From positions 1 to 53,571 of the forward strand of contig JAUNNJ010000006.1 in assembly GCA_030531495.1 (NCBI GenBank): a stretch of 53,571 nt of DNA. The letters are read 5' to 3'. Below the pieces are notes generated by a model. That model saw only the letters and a program-made list of their open reading frames with translations. It was not told where the DNA came from and ran no database searches. The translations under genes and the position numbers were made by a program. Positions 1 through 7,583 of the stretch are shown here, one piece after another. The DNA is from Bacteroidales bacterium. GTDB taxonomy: Bacteria > Bacteroidota > Bacteroidia > Bacteroidales > Muribaculaceae. The first letter of the stretch is position 1. Every line of letters begins with the position of its first letter.

Positions 1-348
1 AAAAAATAGCGGATCGGTAAACACAATGCAAACATAATAACTACAATGGCAAATTTGAGGAAAGACAGTGGAGTATATGGTCGGGGGGGGTACTGGCTTC
101 CAGCCAAGGGGGATGGTGATGGTGAGTGTTCCGTGGGGACAATCTCGGCAACGAGATTTTGCCCACGGTTACGCTACTGCTGGCTTCCAGCCAGAACACA
201 TGGCGGCTGCTTACAGATTGTGACTTCTAAGCGCTCATCGCATCAGTTGTCGGACAGGCTGCGGGGAGGAAAAGCCGACTCGCTTGCTGGCAATTTGCCG
301 GCAAGCGAGTCGCATTATGTTTTCGAGATTTATTTCTACCTCTTTCTT
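1..348. repeat. Gene-free structured repeat region
   Basis: No credible gene is present. Two near-identical short palindromes, CTGGCTTCCAGCCA(G), lie at 93-106 and 180-194. Between them is a long nested hairpin: CCGTGGG (131-137) pairs with CCCACGG (162-168), and AATCTCG (141-147) pairs with CGAGATT (152-158) around a GCAA loop. The plan of short hairpin, central large hairpin and short hairpin resembles the element at 11685-11794. Open frames across this stretch are low-complexity and lack homology cues, so I treat it as non-coding repeat DNA of REP/palindromic-unit type. The family assignment is an inference. Confidence 0.55.
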
Positions 349-2418
349 TTATACGAGAACGAGATTAATGAGTGCGGTCACATCGCTCACATCAATTTTT
401 CCGTTACCATCCACATCACATCTCTCGACTGGGAAGTCAGCACTGCCCAACACCTTATTGATGAGTGCAGTAACATCGCTCACATCCACGGTGCCATTAC
501 CATCGACATCGCCAGGAAGTGTTTCAGAGCCCTCGAGGGTGACAGCAACTGGTTCAGAATATGCAGATTCAGTTCCGTCGTTGTAAACAGCCTTCACTTG
601 ATACTTGAATGTGCCGAATTTTGCCAAATTCTTCACCACGTAAGAGGTTTCGGTGATACCAGTGATTTCGCGCTTCACGCTGTCGCCAGTTTCTGCAACA
701 ACCTTGCGAGGCGCATTCTCCAACGTGCTTGCATCGCCAGAATATACTCTTGCGCGAGTGAGCAGGATGCGTTTTTTTGAAGCCAGACTTTCAATCTTCA
801 CCTTATTTGAAGCTTCGGCATCGCCGTGGAGCACAGCCACATAGGTACCGCCAGCGGTTTCCACAGTCACAGTCTTGCTTTCGAGCACTGTGCCTTTGGC
901 GTCGAGCACGCTCATCTTCATCTGTACATCGGTATCGGAACCGTAAGCAGCAGCATCCACGAGTACAGTCATCAAGCCGCCAGTAGCAGAAAGATCAACA
1001 GCAGGGCTGGTGATACTACCGGCCGAGCTACCAGTACCCAAACGGAACGAAGTCTTTTCGCTATAAGTTGCACCGCCAGTGGTCCAATCTGTAGTGCCAT
1101 CTGAGAGGTCTTCATCGAGCAAAAGTTTCACTTCGCCTGATGGTGGTGGAGCCACGCCCTTGCCACTCACGTAGAGGGTGTAGGATTGAACATCCTCAAC
1201 TGGCAACCAGGAAGCCTTAAACGAAGTTGGAGTAACTTCAGTGGCTTCATCAGCTTCCATCATGTCGATGGCGCGAGCCTTGAGCGTAACGGTAGACTTG
1301 AGTGTGCCAGAAGTCACAGAGAGCGTGCCTTGCGCATTGGCATGGCGATTGCTGTTGTAGACCACTGCCACAGTTGCGCCAGCAGTTGCTTCATCCACAG
1401 TGATGGTGGTTGTGGTTGTTGAGAAACCTTCACCGCTCAGAGCGATAGTCAGATTGTCGGTGAGGTTACGCCCCTTCACTTCAATAGTGCGAGTGGCAGT
1501 AGAACCTGTATACACGGTTCCGAAATCCACGATAGAGCCATTGGTTGGCAATGTGATGATTGGGTTGGAGTCGATATAGCCTTCATACCATTCAAGGTCT
1601 TGCTTGTCGCCCCAGATGTATTCCACCAATTCAGGGTGGTCGATGTATGGGTTACGGTTGTTCTGAAGGCCAAAAGCTGCATTGTTGCGCTTGATTTCCT
1701 TTTCGCTCACAGGGTCTTGACGGTGCCACTTGAGCATCAAATTCAGATACCAAGACTTGTAGACAGGATAGCTGGTGCCATCCAAAATCTGACCTGCAGT
1801 GCCATTGCCATTCCAGTTGGCAATCTGGGTATTGTAGCGAGTTGCCATGTAGAAATAGGTGCGTGCGAAGTCGCCCTTGTATTCATCGTCTGGTTCCCAC
1901 ACCTTGCCAGAGTAGCCTGGAGCAGTACAGTTGCCCAAACGTCCCTTGCCATAGTATTCGCCATTGGTAAGACGAGTGCCGCCTTCACATTCGCCATAAG
2001 GATAGCTGCTGCGTTGGTTGTTCACGTAACCATCGGTAGGATACACATGGAAGAGGTCGCTCTTCATTGGTGAGCGTTCGCTAAACCAGCTCTGAGGGAA
2101 CGAGTGTTCGCGGTTCACCGACTGTCCCACCTTGCTATAGCTCTTATTGATACGCGAATCGCCGATAGAATACTTCACATTGCTGTACATGTCGATGAAA
2201 TATCCGTTTTCAGCATCGGTGTATGGATACGCATCATCAAAAAGGTCGTCGTAGGCTATCACTTTAGTGTTAGCCGAAATTATGGTGCAGAGTTGCGAAA
2301 GAAGGGCTTTTTGCTTGTAACCTTCTGCACGTTTGTAATACCCTGCAGGTTGTTCTGCTGCATTCATTGCCATAACGGCCAATAGCAGCAAACTAAGCAT
2401 TAGTTTAATTTTTTTCAT
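349..2418 (-). CDS. Secreted endonuclease I (EndA/NucM) family protein with C-terminal dockerin
   Basis: A 689-residue exported nuclease. The signal peptide is about residues 1-20 (MKKIKLMLSL start). The nuclease domain spans about 24-310, with the family's catalytic signature REHSFPQSWF (H105) followed by DLFHVYPTDG at 121-130 and VNNQR. These match the His-metal site of EndA/NucM/Vvn nucleases, which cut DNA and RNA without sequence specificity. The middle is beta-rich and Ig/Fn3-like. The C-terminus (about 634-689) carries two Ca-binding dockerin repeats, DVDGNGTVDVSDVTALIN and DVDGNGKIDVSDVTALIN. A longer reading from 2499 would overlap rlmN and put 27 polar residues before the signal peptide, so I start at the ATG at 2418. 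It lies 46 bp downstream of rlmN and may be co-transcribed with it. Likely role: nutrient scavenging or eDNA degradation; this is inferred. Confidence 0.88.
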   Translation of the reverse strand: MKKIKLMLSLLLLAVMAMNAAEQPAGYYKRAEGYKQKALLSQLCTIISANTKVIAYDDLFDDAYPYTDAENGYFIDMYSNVKYSIGDSRINKSYSKVGQSVNREHSFPQSWFSERSPMKSDLFHVYPTDGYVNNQRSSYPYGECEGGTRLTNGEYYGKGRLGNCTAPGYSGKVWEPDDEYKGDFARTYFYMATRYNTQIANWNGNGTAGQILDGTSYPVYKSWYLNLMLKWHRQDPVSEKEIKRNNAAFGLQNNRNPYIDHPELVEYIWGDKQDLEWYEGYIDSNPIITLPTNGSIVDFGTVYTGSTATRTIEVKGRNLTDNLTIALSGEGFSTTTTTITVDEATAGATVAVVYNSNRHANAQGTLSVTSGTLKSTVTLKARAIDMMEADEATEVTPTSFKASWLPVEDVQSYTLYVSGKGVAPPPSGEVKLLLDEDLSDGTTDWTTGGATYSEKTSFRLGTGSSAGSITSPAVDLSATGGLMTVLVDAAAYGSDTDVQMKMSVLDAKGTVLESKTVTVETAGGTYVAVLHGDAEASNKVKIESLASKKRILLTRARVYSGDASTLENAPRKVVAETGDSVKREITGITETSYVVKNLAKFGTFKYQVKAVYNDGTESAYSEPVAVTLEGSETLPGDVDGNGTVDVSDVTALINKVLGSADFPVERCDVDGNGKIDVSDVTALINLVLV

Positions 2419-2464
2419 GTTAATGTTAATTCGTGTCTGTGATAAATAGAAAAAATTTAGCTTA

Positions 2465-3535
2465 TTATTTTTTATTTGGTTTTGTTTGAGTTTCGGCATT
2501 TTTCACCTTTCCTGCGAGCATACCACATGCAGCAGAAATGTCTTCGCCACGACTACGTCGAATGGTGCAAGTAATGCCACGGTTGTTCAGATAGTCGCGG
2601 AACTGCGCCATACGTTCATCACTACTGGTACGCAACTTTGGAATTTCAGGAATCAGGTGATAGCGAATGAGATTCACACGCACATGCTCGTCGGGAATGA
2701 TTTCGCGAAGCGCTTCAGCGTGTTTGATGTCGTCGTTAAACCATTGCCACATAATGTATTCCACTGAAAGACGGCGCTGATGCGCAAAGTCGTATTCGCC
2801 CAGCATATCCATGACATCGCGGATTGGATACACCTTTTCTAATGGCATCATCGACTGACGCTCTTCAGCCACAGCATTGTGCACACTCACAGCAATGTGG
2901 ACCTGAGTTTTTTCCACCAACTCTCGAAGCGCTGGCTTCACGCCCACTGTCGACACTGTCACGCGCTTTGGGCTCCATGCGAAGCCCCAGTCTGAAGTAA
3001 GGATTTCTATCACCTTCAATACCGGGTCGATGTTGTCAAGTGGTTCGCCCATGCCCATAAACACAATGTTGGTGAGTGAATGAGTTTCTGGAATACTCAA
3101 CACCTGATTGATGATTTGGTTGGCGGTGAGATTGCCGTGGAAACCTTGGCGGCCAGTCATACAGAAGTAGCAGTTCATGCGGCAACCCTTTTGCGACGAA
3201 ATGCAGAGGGTGGCGCGGTCGTCGTCTGGTATGTAGACGCTTTCCACCTTCTTGCCCTCACCAGCATCGAAAAGATACTTCACAGTACCATCTTCGCTCT
3301 GCTGGGCGCTTTCGGGAGCGTACAGACCCACGCAATATTCTGCTTCAAGGCGCTGACGATTTGCCTTTGAAATGTTGAGCATTTCTTCAAACGAGCCGAC
3401 GCGCTTGCCATATATCCATTGAGCCAACTGAGTAGCAGTGAACTTTGGCATACCCAAAGATGCAGTCACGCGGCGCAATTCGTCGAGTGTCATACCAGCC
3501 AACGGCTTCAACTTTTTAGTTTTCTTGTTTACCAT
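2465..3535 (-). CDS. rlmN: Dual-specificity 23S rRNA A2503 / tRNA A37 C2-methyltransferase RlmN
   Basis: A radical-SAM enzyme that methylates C2 of adenine 2503 in 23S rRNA and adenine 37 in some tRNAs, acting in the cytoplasm. The protein is 356 residues, a normal length. The radical-SAM cluster motif CxxxCxxC is at C118, C122 and C125 (CRMNCYFC), followed by MTGRQGF. The SAM-binding GEP motif is MGMGEPLDN. The methyl-carrying cysteine near the C-terminus is present (SRGEDISAACGM, C337). The ATG at 3535 is preferred over an upstream in-frame TTG at 3547. A TAACTTTG box at 3566-3573 (minus strand) is a plausible -7 element. Confidence 0.96.
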   Translation of the reverse strand: MVNKKTKKLKPLAGMTLDELRRVTASLGMPKFTATQLAQWIYGKRVGSFEEMLNISKANRQRLEAEYCVGLYAPESAQQSEDGTVKYLFDAGEGKKVESVYIPDDDRATLCISSQKGCRMNCYFCMTGRQGFHGNLTANQIINQVLSIPETHSLTNIVFMGMGEPLDNIDPVLKVIEILTSDWGFAWSPKRVTVSTVGVKPALRELVEKTQVHIAVSVHNAVAEERQSMMPLEKVYPIRDVMDMLGEYDFAHQRRLSVEYIMWQWFNDDIKHAEALREIIPDEHVRVNLIRYHLIPEIPKLRTSSDERMAQFRDYLNNRGITCTIRRSRGEDISAACGMLAGKVKNAETQTKPNKK

Positions 3536-3565
3536 ACTGAAATACAATTAGAAAAGTACAGACTG

Positions 3566-3573
3566 CAAAGTTA
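3566..3573 (-). promoter_or_regulatory. Candidate -7 box for rlmN
   Basis: On the minus strand this reads TAACTTTG, matching the Bacteroidetes -7 consensus TAnnTTTG, 31 bases ahead of the rlmN start. No clear TTTG partner is seen at the expected -33 distance, so support is moderate. Confidence 0.45.
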
Positions 3574-3656
3574 ATGATTTTCCCCCACTCCACCACCAAC
3601 ACATCCACTTTTTTTATCACAACCGAAAGTCTTTCTGAACATTTTACAGCCTAAAG

Positions 3657-3712
3657 CAAAAAAATGGCCCCGCCTCAGGATAGAGAAGCGGAGCCAATTT
3701 TGTTTTTTTTAG
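3657..3712 (-). terminator. Intrinsic terminator of the GDPD gene
   Basis: The stem TGGCcCCGC (3665-3673) pairs with GCGGaGCCA (3688-3696). An A-run lies on the left, which becomes a T-run on the minus strand. It sits 23 bases past the GDPD stop codon. The right side also has T-rich sequence, so it could act in both directions. Confidence 0.85.
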
Positions 3713-3734
3713 TTTAACCCAGAAATAAATCTGC

Positions 3735-4526
3735 TTACTTGAGCATACGCTGCAGAAGTTCTGGTTCGTTAGTAGTGATGAAGTCGATACCGTTGTCGAT
3801 GCACCATTGAAGGTCTTCCTTCTTGTTCACTGTCCAAGCGTTGGTCTTCAAACCAAGGTCGTGACATTCCTTAATCCATTCAGGATGTGCCTTGAACACG
3901 CTGTGGTGATAGTCCATACCAGCAGCACCGATTTCTTTCAATTTTGCAGGGGGCATTTCGCCATTCAAGTAGTACACTTCAGTTCCCTTAGGTGCATACT
4001 TGAGAAGTTCGCACATAGCATTTGGAGAGAATGTGATATAGGTCACACGGTTTTCCAATTCATAGTGCTTCACCATAGCGAGCGCTTTCATCACACACAA
4101 AGACTCTTGGATAAGATCGGCATGAGGCTTCACTTCGAGCACCACTTGGATGTTGGGGTGCTTGGTGAATTCCTGGAGATACTGGTCGAGAGTGCTGATA
4201 TACTCACCATTAGGCAACTTCTGCCCAGCAACATCTTTTGCGAGCGACTTTTGGATTTCCACACCATTGACTGTAGGGTCGTGGTTGATAAACACCTGCC
4301 CGTCTTTACTCATCCAGATGTCGAATTCCGACCCCCATGCATGAATTGAGTCAGCCTTACAGAGGCTACGGATAGAGTTTTGGGAAGAGATAGTGGCAGT
4401 TTCGGCCTTGATACCCTTACCATGCTTCCAATAGCCACGGTGAGCCACCACAAGTGGCTTCTGTGCCACTGCAGCAAGGCTAATCATGGCTGCAGCTGCG
4501 CAAACGATTGTTCTTAATACTTTCAT
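3735..4526 (-). CDS. Secreted glycerophosphodiester phosphodiesterase (GDPD family)
   Basis: Hydrolyses glycerophosphodiesters (deacylated phospholipid head groups or glycerophosphate polymers) to glycerol-3-phosphate plus an alcohol. The protein is 263 residues: a cleavable signal peptide (about 1-21, ending AAVAQ) and then one GDPD TIM barrel. Visible catalytic and metal residues are HRG (H29, R30), N50, the E-F-D metal pair (E67, D69) and HD (H82, D83). Later EVKPH and the C-terminal pattern of LKTNAWTVN followed by IDFITTNEPE are family hallmarks. The protein should be periplasmic or surface-facing. It is the last gene of the susC-susD-BACON cluster, but a hairpin with a T-run (4545-4576) separates it from the lipoprotein gene, so its expression may depend on read-through. 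G3P is the substrate of the GlpT/GlpABC genes nearby. Confidence 0.94.
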   Translation of the reverse strand: MKVLRTIVCAAAAMISLAAVAQKPLVVAHRGYWKHGKGIKAETATISSQNSIRSLCKADSIHAWGSEFDIWMSKDGQVFINHDPTVNGVEIQKSLAKDVAGQKLPNGEYISTLDQYLQEFTKHPNIQVVLEVKPHADLIQESLCVMKALAMVKHYELENRVTYITFSPNAMCELLKYAPKGTEVYYLNGEMPPAKLKEIGAAGMDYHHSVFKAHPEWIKECHDLGLKTNAWTVNKKEDLQWCIDNGIDFITTNEPELLQRMLK

Positions 4527-4539
4527 TTTGTTTTAATTT

Positions 4540-4576
4540 AAAAAACTGGCAAAGCCAAATTAGTGACTTTGCCAGT
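4540..4576 (-). terminator. Terminator or attenuator between BACON lipoprotein and GDPD
   Basis: A perfect 10-bp stem, ACTGGCAAAG (4545-4554) with CTTTGCCAGT (4567-4576), followed on the minus strand by a T-run. Fewer than 20 bases separate it from the GDPD start codon, leaving no room for a separate promoter downstream. Confidence 0.8.
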
Positions 4577-4616
4577 CGTCTATTGGTTTAATTCAGACTT
4601 TCAAAAAAAGCTGTAA

Positions 4617-5963
4617 TTAGCGTTCTCTTACCTTGAAGTTGTCGATAAATACGCGGTTCTTACCCTTACCGATAGACTTCACTTGGACGTCGAATGCACC
4701 ACCGAGGATAATCACTTGGGTGTCGCTGGTAGCGCCATCCACATTGACGGTGAAGTTGGTGAGTGCGTAATCCCAAATGAGTAAGCCTTCTGGGTCGATT
4801 ACAGGGTTGAAGTGGTTGTCAGGATCGAGGGCAAATGAAGCTACACCTGTGAGAACGATTTCGTTGTGGTCAACGTCGCAGTAAAGCACACCGTTCACGA
4901 TATCGGTAATGTCTTCACCATTACCATTGAGCACCTTAGTAATCTTACCAGGACCTTGGATAGCAACATACACTTGTCCATCGTCGACTGTACCACCTGC
5001 AGAGCTATAGCCAACAGCCTGGAAGCTGACAGCGATATTCATTCCATCCTTGATTTCTGCAATCTTTGGTGAAACGAGGTCGCCACCGTAGCCAGTCTTA
5101 CCGAGCTTGAGGAAGCCAGGACGGCCGTAGCACAAGTTGTTGCGAGAAGTCCAACCGTGAGAGAGTTCATCTTCGTTCCACTTGTCGAAACGTGAATCAG
5201 ATTCGCCGTCAGTTACCCATCCGAGGATGCTGGTATCAGAGTGGTTCATCCAGCTGAAGTTTTCGAAGAATAGCGCATCGAGCTGTGTTACAGGCACGTC
5301 GATAAAGATACCGGAGTAGTTGCCAGTGCCTTGGATATGGAGAATTACAGAGCGAGCGTCGCCGGTGGTGTTTTCTCCACAAGAAAGAACGACAGTGTTA
5401 GGATCTTCTGCGCTTGGATTAACCTTGAGCCAGCTTGCATCTTCGCCGTCGAGCACTGGACGCACTTCGTAGGTGTAAGGAACGTTGGCAATTACAGAGA
5501 ATTGGTTGTCGCCACCCTTACGGCCAATAGTGATATTGTTAGCCGAAGGCTTGATGTAAGGCTCGCTACCGGTTTGACGGATAGTCAATGGGAGTGGTTG
5601 TTCCACGCCATCGAGATATACCTTGTAAACGATGTCGCGAGTGTCAGGTTTCTTGTTTTCAACCACAGAGAGGCGAACGATACCATCGCCTTCACCTTCG
5701 GTTGGGAACACACGGCACCAGCCGTTTTCAGATTGAGCAACGAGCTTCCAAGGGCGGTTACTACGCACTACCAGCTTCTTAGCCGTAGTGTAGGCAGTAG
5801 TGTCCACTTCCTTATAGTCGAAAGAGTAAACATTACCCTCGCCGATTCCTTCAATAGTGAAGTAAGGATCTCCATCGAAGCTATCGCTCTTACAAGAAGT
5901 GATACCGAGTGCTGCAATAGCTGCAATAGCAACGAGCAGCAAACTTTTCATATAATGCTTCAT
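4617..5963 (-). CDS. BACON-domain surface lipoprotein (SusE/F-like position)
   Basis: A 448-residue lipoprotein. The lipobox GITSC places the lipidated cysteine at C24. Two Ig-like BACON-type domains follow (about 35-130 and 138-230), recognisable from the SNRPWKL segment, then from the GENTTGDARS segment and the VTQLD end. The C-terminal part (about 232-448) is beta-rich, with GFLKLGKTGYGGDLVSPKI and an ending VFIDNFKVRER, like a jelly-roll binding module. It starts only 5 bases after the susD stop, so it is translated as part of the susCD operon. In Sus-type systems this third position usually holds a surface ligand-binding lipoprotein. The ligand here is unknown; the locus context suggests a glycerophosphate-bearing substrate, which is an inference. 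Confidence 0.82.
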   Translation of the reverse strand: MKHYMKSLLLVAIAAIAALGITSCKSDSFDGDPYFTIEGIGEGNVYSFDYKEVDTTAYTTAKKLVVRSNRPWKLVAQSENGWCRVFPTEGEGDGIVRLSVVENKKPDTRDIVYKVYLDGVEQPLPLTIRQTGSEPYIKPSANNITIGRKGGDNQFSVIANVPYTYEVRPVLDGEDASWLKVNPSAEDPNTVVLSCGENTTGDARSVILHIQGTGNYSGIFIDVPVTQLDALFFENFSWMNHSDTSILGWVTDGESDSRFDKWNEDELSHGWTSRNNLCYGRPGFLKLGKTGYGGDLVSPKIAEIKDGMNIAVSFQAVGYSSAGGTVDDGQVYVAIQGPGKITKVLNGNGEDITDIVNGVLYCDVDHNEIVLTGVASFALDPDNHFNPVIDPEGLLIWDYALTNFTVNVDGATSDTQVIILGGAFDVQVKSIGKGKNRVFIDNFKVRER

Positions 5964-5968
5964 ATTGA

Positions 5969-7555
5969 TTAATGTTCTTTATAAGGGAATAATTCTTTAC
6001 CTGTAATAGCAGAATAGCTCCACCAAACAGGAGTCTTCATAGTGTTTTCGCCACCCATGCGAGTGAGAGCTTCGTCGACGTGTTCGCGGTTGTTAGCCAC
6101 TGTGGTGTTAGGATAAGCGAAGCGTTGAGGATACTTGTAGTCGTTGTAGTCAGTACCGTTACCAATCACGAGTTCTGGATAAGCGGTACGACGCACTTCG
6201 TGGTAAGCTTCCATACCCACCCAGAAGAGAGCGAGGTATTTTTGTTCACCAATGAGTTGGAGCTTATTTTCAGCCTTGTCCCAGTTAGCGAGGTCAGAAG
6301 CCAAGAATGTGGTAACGTCGCCTTCGGTGATGTAGCGAGGAGTTTCGCTATAAACACCCCAAGGACCCCACTTCAAGAGAGAAGCCTTAACAGCAGCTTC
6401 GTATAAATCCTTAGACGACAGTTCGCAAGTGATCATACCCTTTTCCGACATTTCAGAAAGGATAAAGAGCACTTCTGCATAGTCCATATAGTAGACAGGA
6501 GCATCGTCGCGCACAAACACTTCATAGTTGAGCTGAGCAGCACCTTGGTTAGATGTAGAGCGTTCGGTTGGTGTACCACCAGCGATAGCGCCCTTCCAAC
6601 CATCGTTACCTTCCTTAAACCAGATAGGGAGACGAGGGTCGTTGTAAGATTGAACACCCTTTTCGTCAATGTAAACCATCATCTTGATAACCTGTTCGGC
6701 AGCGTGATAAGTAGAGCTGGTGAAATCTGTTTTCAATTTGTTGTGGAAGTAGCTGAGATATGGGTCAACGCCAGTGAGCTGTACAGTAGCATTGTCGGCG
6801 TTGCTTTCAATGACAGGATACTTGTCCAAGTTGTTGATAATCGTTTGGATTCGTTCACCGGCTTTCATTTCAGGGCGTCCGCTGACACGGCAGAGCAAAC
6901 GAAGCATGAGAGAGTTGTTGAACTTACGCCATTGCTTGAGGTTGCCGCCATACATTTGGTCGACAGCTGCCAGACTTGGGTCGGTCTTTGCATTCTTTGC
7001 ATAGATATCGTTGGCAGTTTCAAGTTCGGCAAGCATGTCTTCATACACTTCTTTTTGTGATTCAAACACAGGCTTGTTGATACCTTCGCTACGGCCTCTG
7101 AATGCTTCCTTGTAAGGAATATCACCGAAGATAGCGGTGAGGTTTTCCATCAAAGCCACCTTCAAGGTCAAGCCAACAGCTTCGGCTGCAGGGTTTTTGT
7201 ACTTTTGAGCCAATTCAATCATGTGCATGATGTTGGTCACGCGGTTAGCGTAGCCGTTCCACACGCTTGAGAAGTTGGCTTCACCAATTTTGTAGCGGTT
7301 TTCTTCACGAGTAGTACCGCCAGAGAAAGTGGTGTATTGTACGAGTTCATCGTTCCAGAACCAAGTGTAGTTTTGCCACTGGTTGTTGGTCATACCATAG
7401 AATGCAGGGGTGAACATTGCATAAGGGTTTTGCAAGTCGCCAAGCATCATATTGTTAGGGTCGTGATTGATTTCTTCGAAATCGTGGGTGCAAGAAGTGC
7501 CTGCTACAGCTAAACCTAACACCGCCAAACCCATATATAAAAATTTCTTTTTCAT
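5969..7555 (-). CDS. SusD/RagB-family nutrient-binding outer-membrane lipoprotein (SusD-like_2)
   Basis: A 528-residue lipoprotein (lipobox AGTSC, C22) that caps the SusC channel and binds substrate at the cell surface. N-terminal features are typical of the SusD-like_2 branch: NHDPNN near 30, the TPR-like helical core, and FGDIPYKEAF at 143-152 followed by FESQKEVYEDML. The C-terminal region contains YALFWVGMEAYHEVRRT and RFAYPNTT, also family features. It lies 28 bases downstream of susC. The SusD-like_2 branch is found with non-glycan substrates (peptides and others) as well as glycans, so substrate cannot be read from sequence. Confidence 0.95.
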   Translation of the reverse strand: MKKKFLYMGLAVLGLAVAGTSCTHDFEEINHDPNNMMLGDLQNPYAMFTPAFYGMTNNQWQNYTWFWNDELVQYTTFSGGTTREENRYKIGEANFSSVWNGYANRVTNIMHMIELAQKYKNPAAEAVGLTLKVALMENLTAIFGDIPYKEAFRGRSEGINKPVFESQKEVYEDMLAELETANDIYAKNAKTDPSLAAVDQMYGGNLKQWRKFNNSLMLRLLCRVSGRPEMKAGERIQTIINNLDKYPVIESNADNATVQLTGVDPYLSYFHNKLKTDFTSSTYHAAEQVIKMMVYIDEKGVQSYNDPRLPIWFKEGNDGWKGAIAGGTPTERSTSNQGAAQLNYEVFVRDDAPVYYMDYAEVLFILSEMSEKGMITCELSSKDLYEAAVKASLLKWGPWGVYSETPRYITEGDVTTFLASDLANWDKAENKLQLIGEQKYLALFWVGMEAYHEVRRTAYPELVIGNGTDYNDYKYPQRFAYPNTTVANNREHVDEALTRMGGENTMKTPVWWSYSAITGKELFPYKEH

Positions 7556-7583
7556 ATTTTCTTAAAATTTACAGTAGTGTTGA

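Noticed and set aside
46-780. Long open frame on the plus strand across the left edge
   Set aside because: It runs through the palindromic repeat region and then antisense to the nuclease gene. There is no ribosome-binding context and no recognisable protein features.
349-2418. Evidence for a cellulosome
   Set aside because: Only one dockerin pair is seen, with no cohesin or scaffoldin in the window. Dockerin-like ends also occur in non-cellulosomal Bacteroidetes proteins.
2419-2499. Longer N-terminus of the nuclease starting at 2499
   Set aside because: It would overlap rlmN and add a polar, Asn/Lys-rich stretch before an obvious signal peptide starting at 2418.
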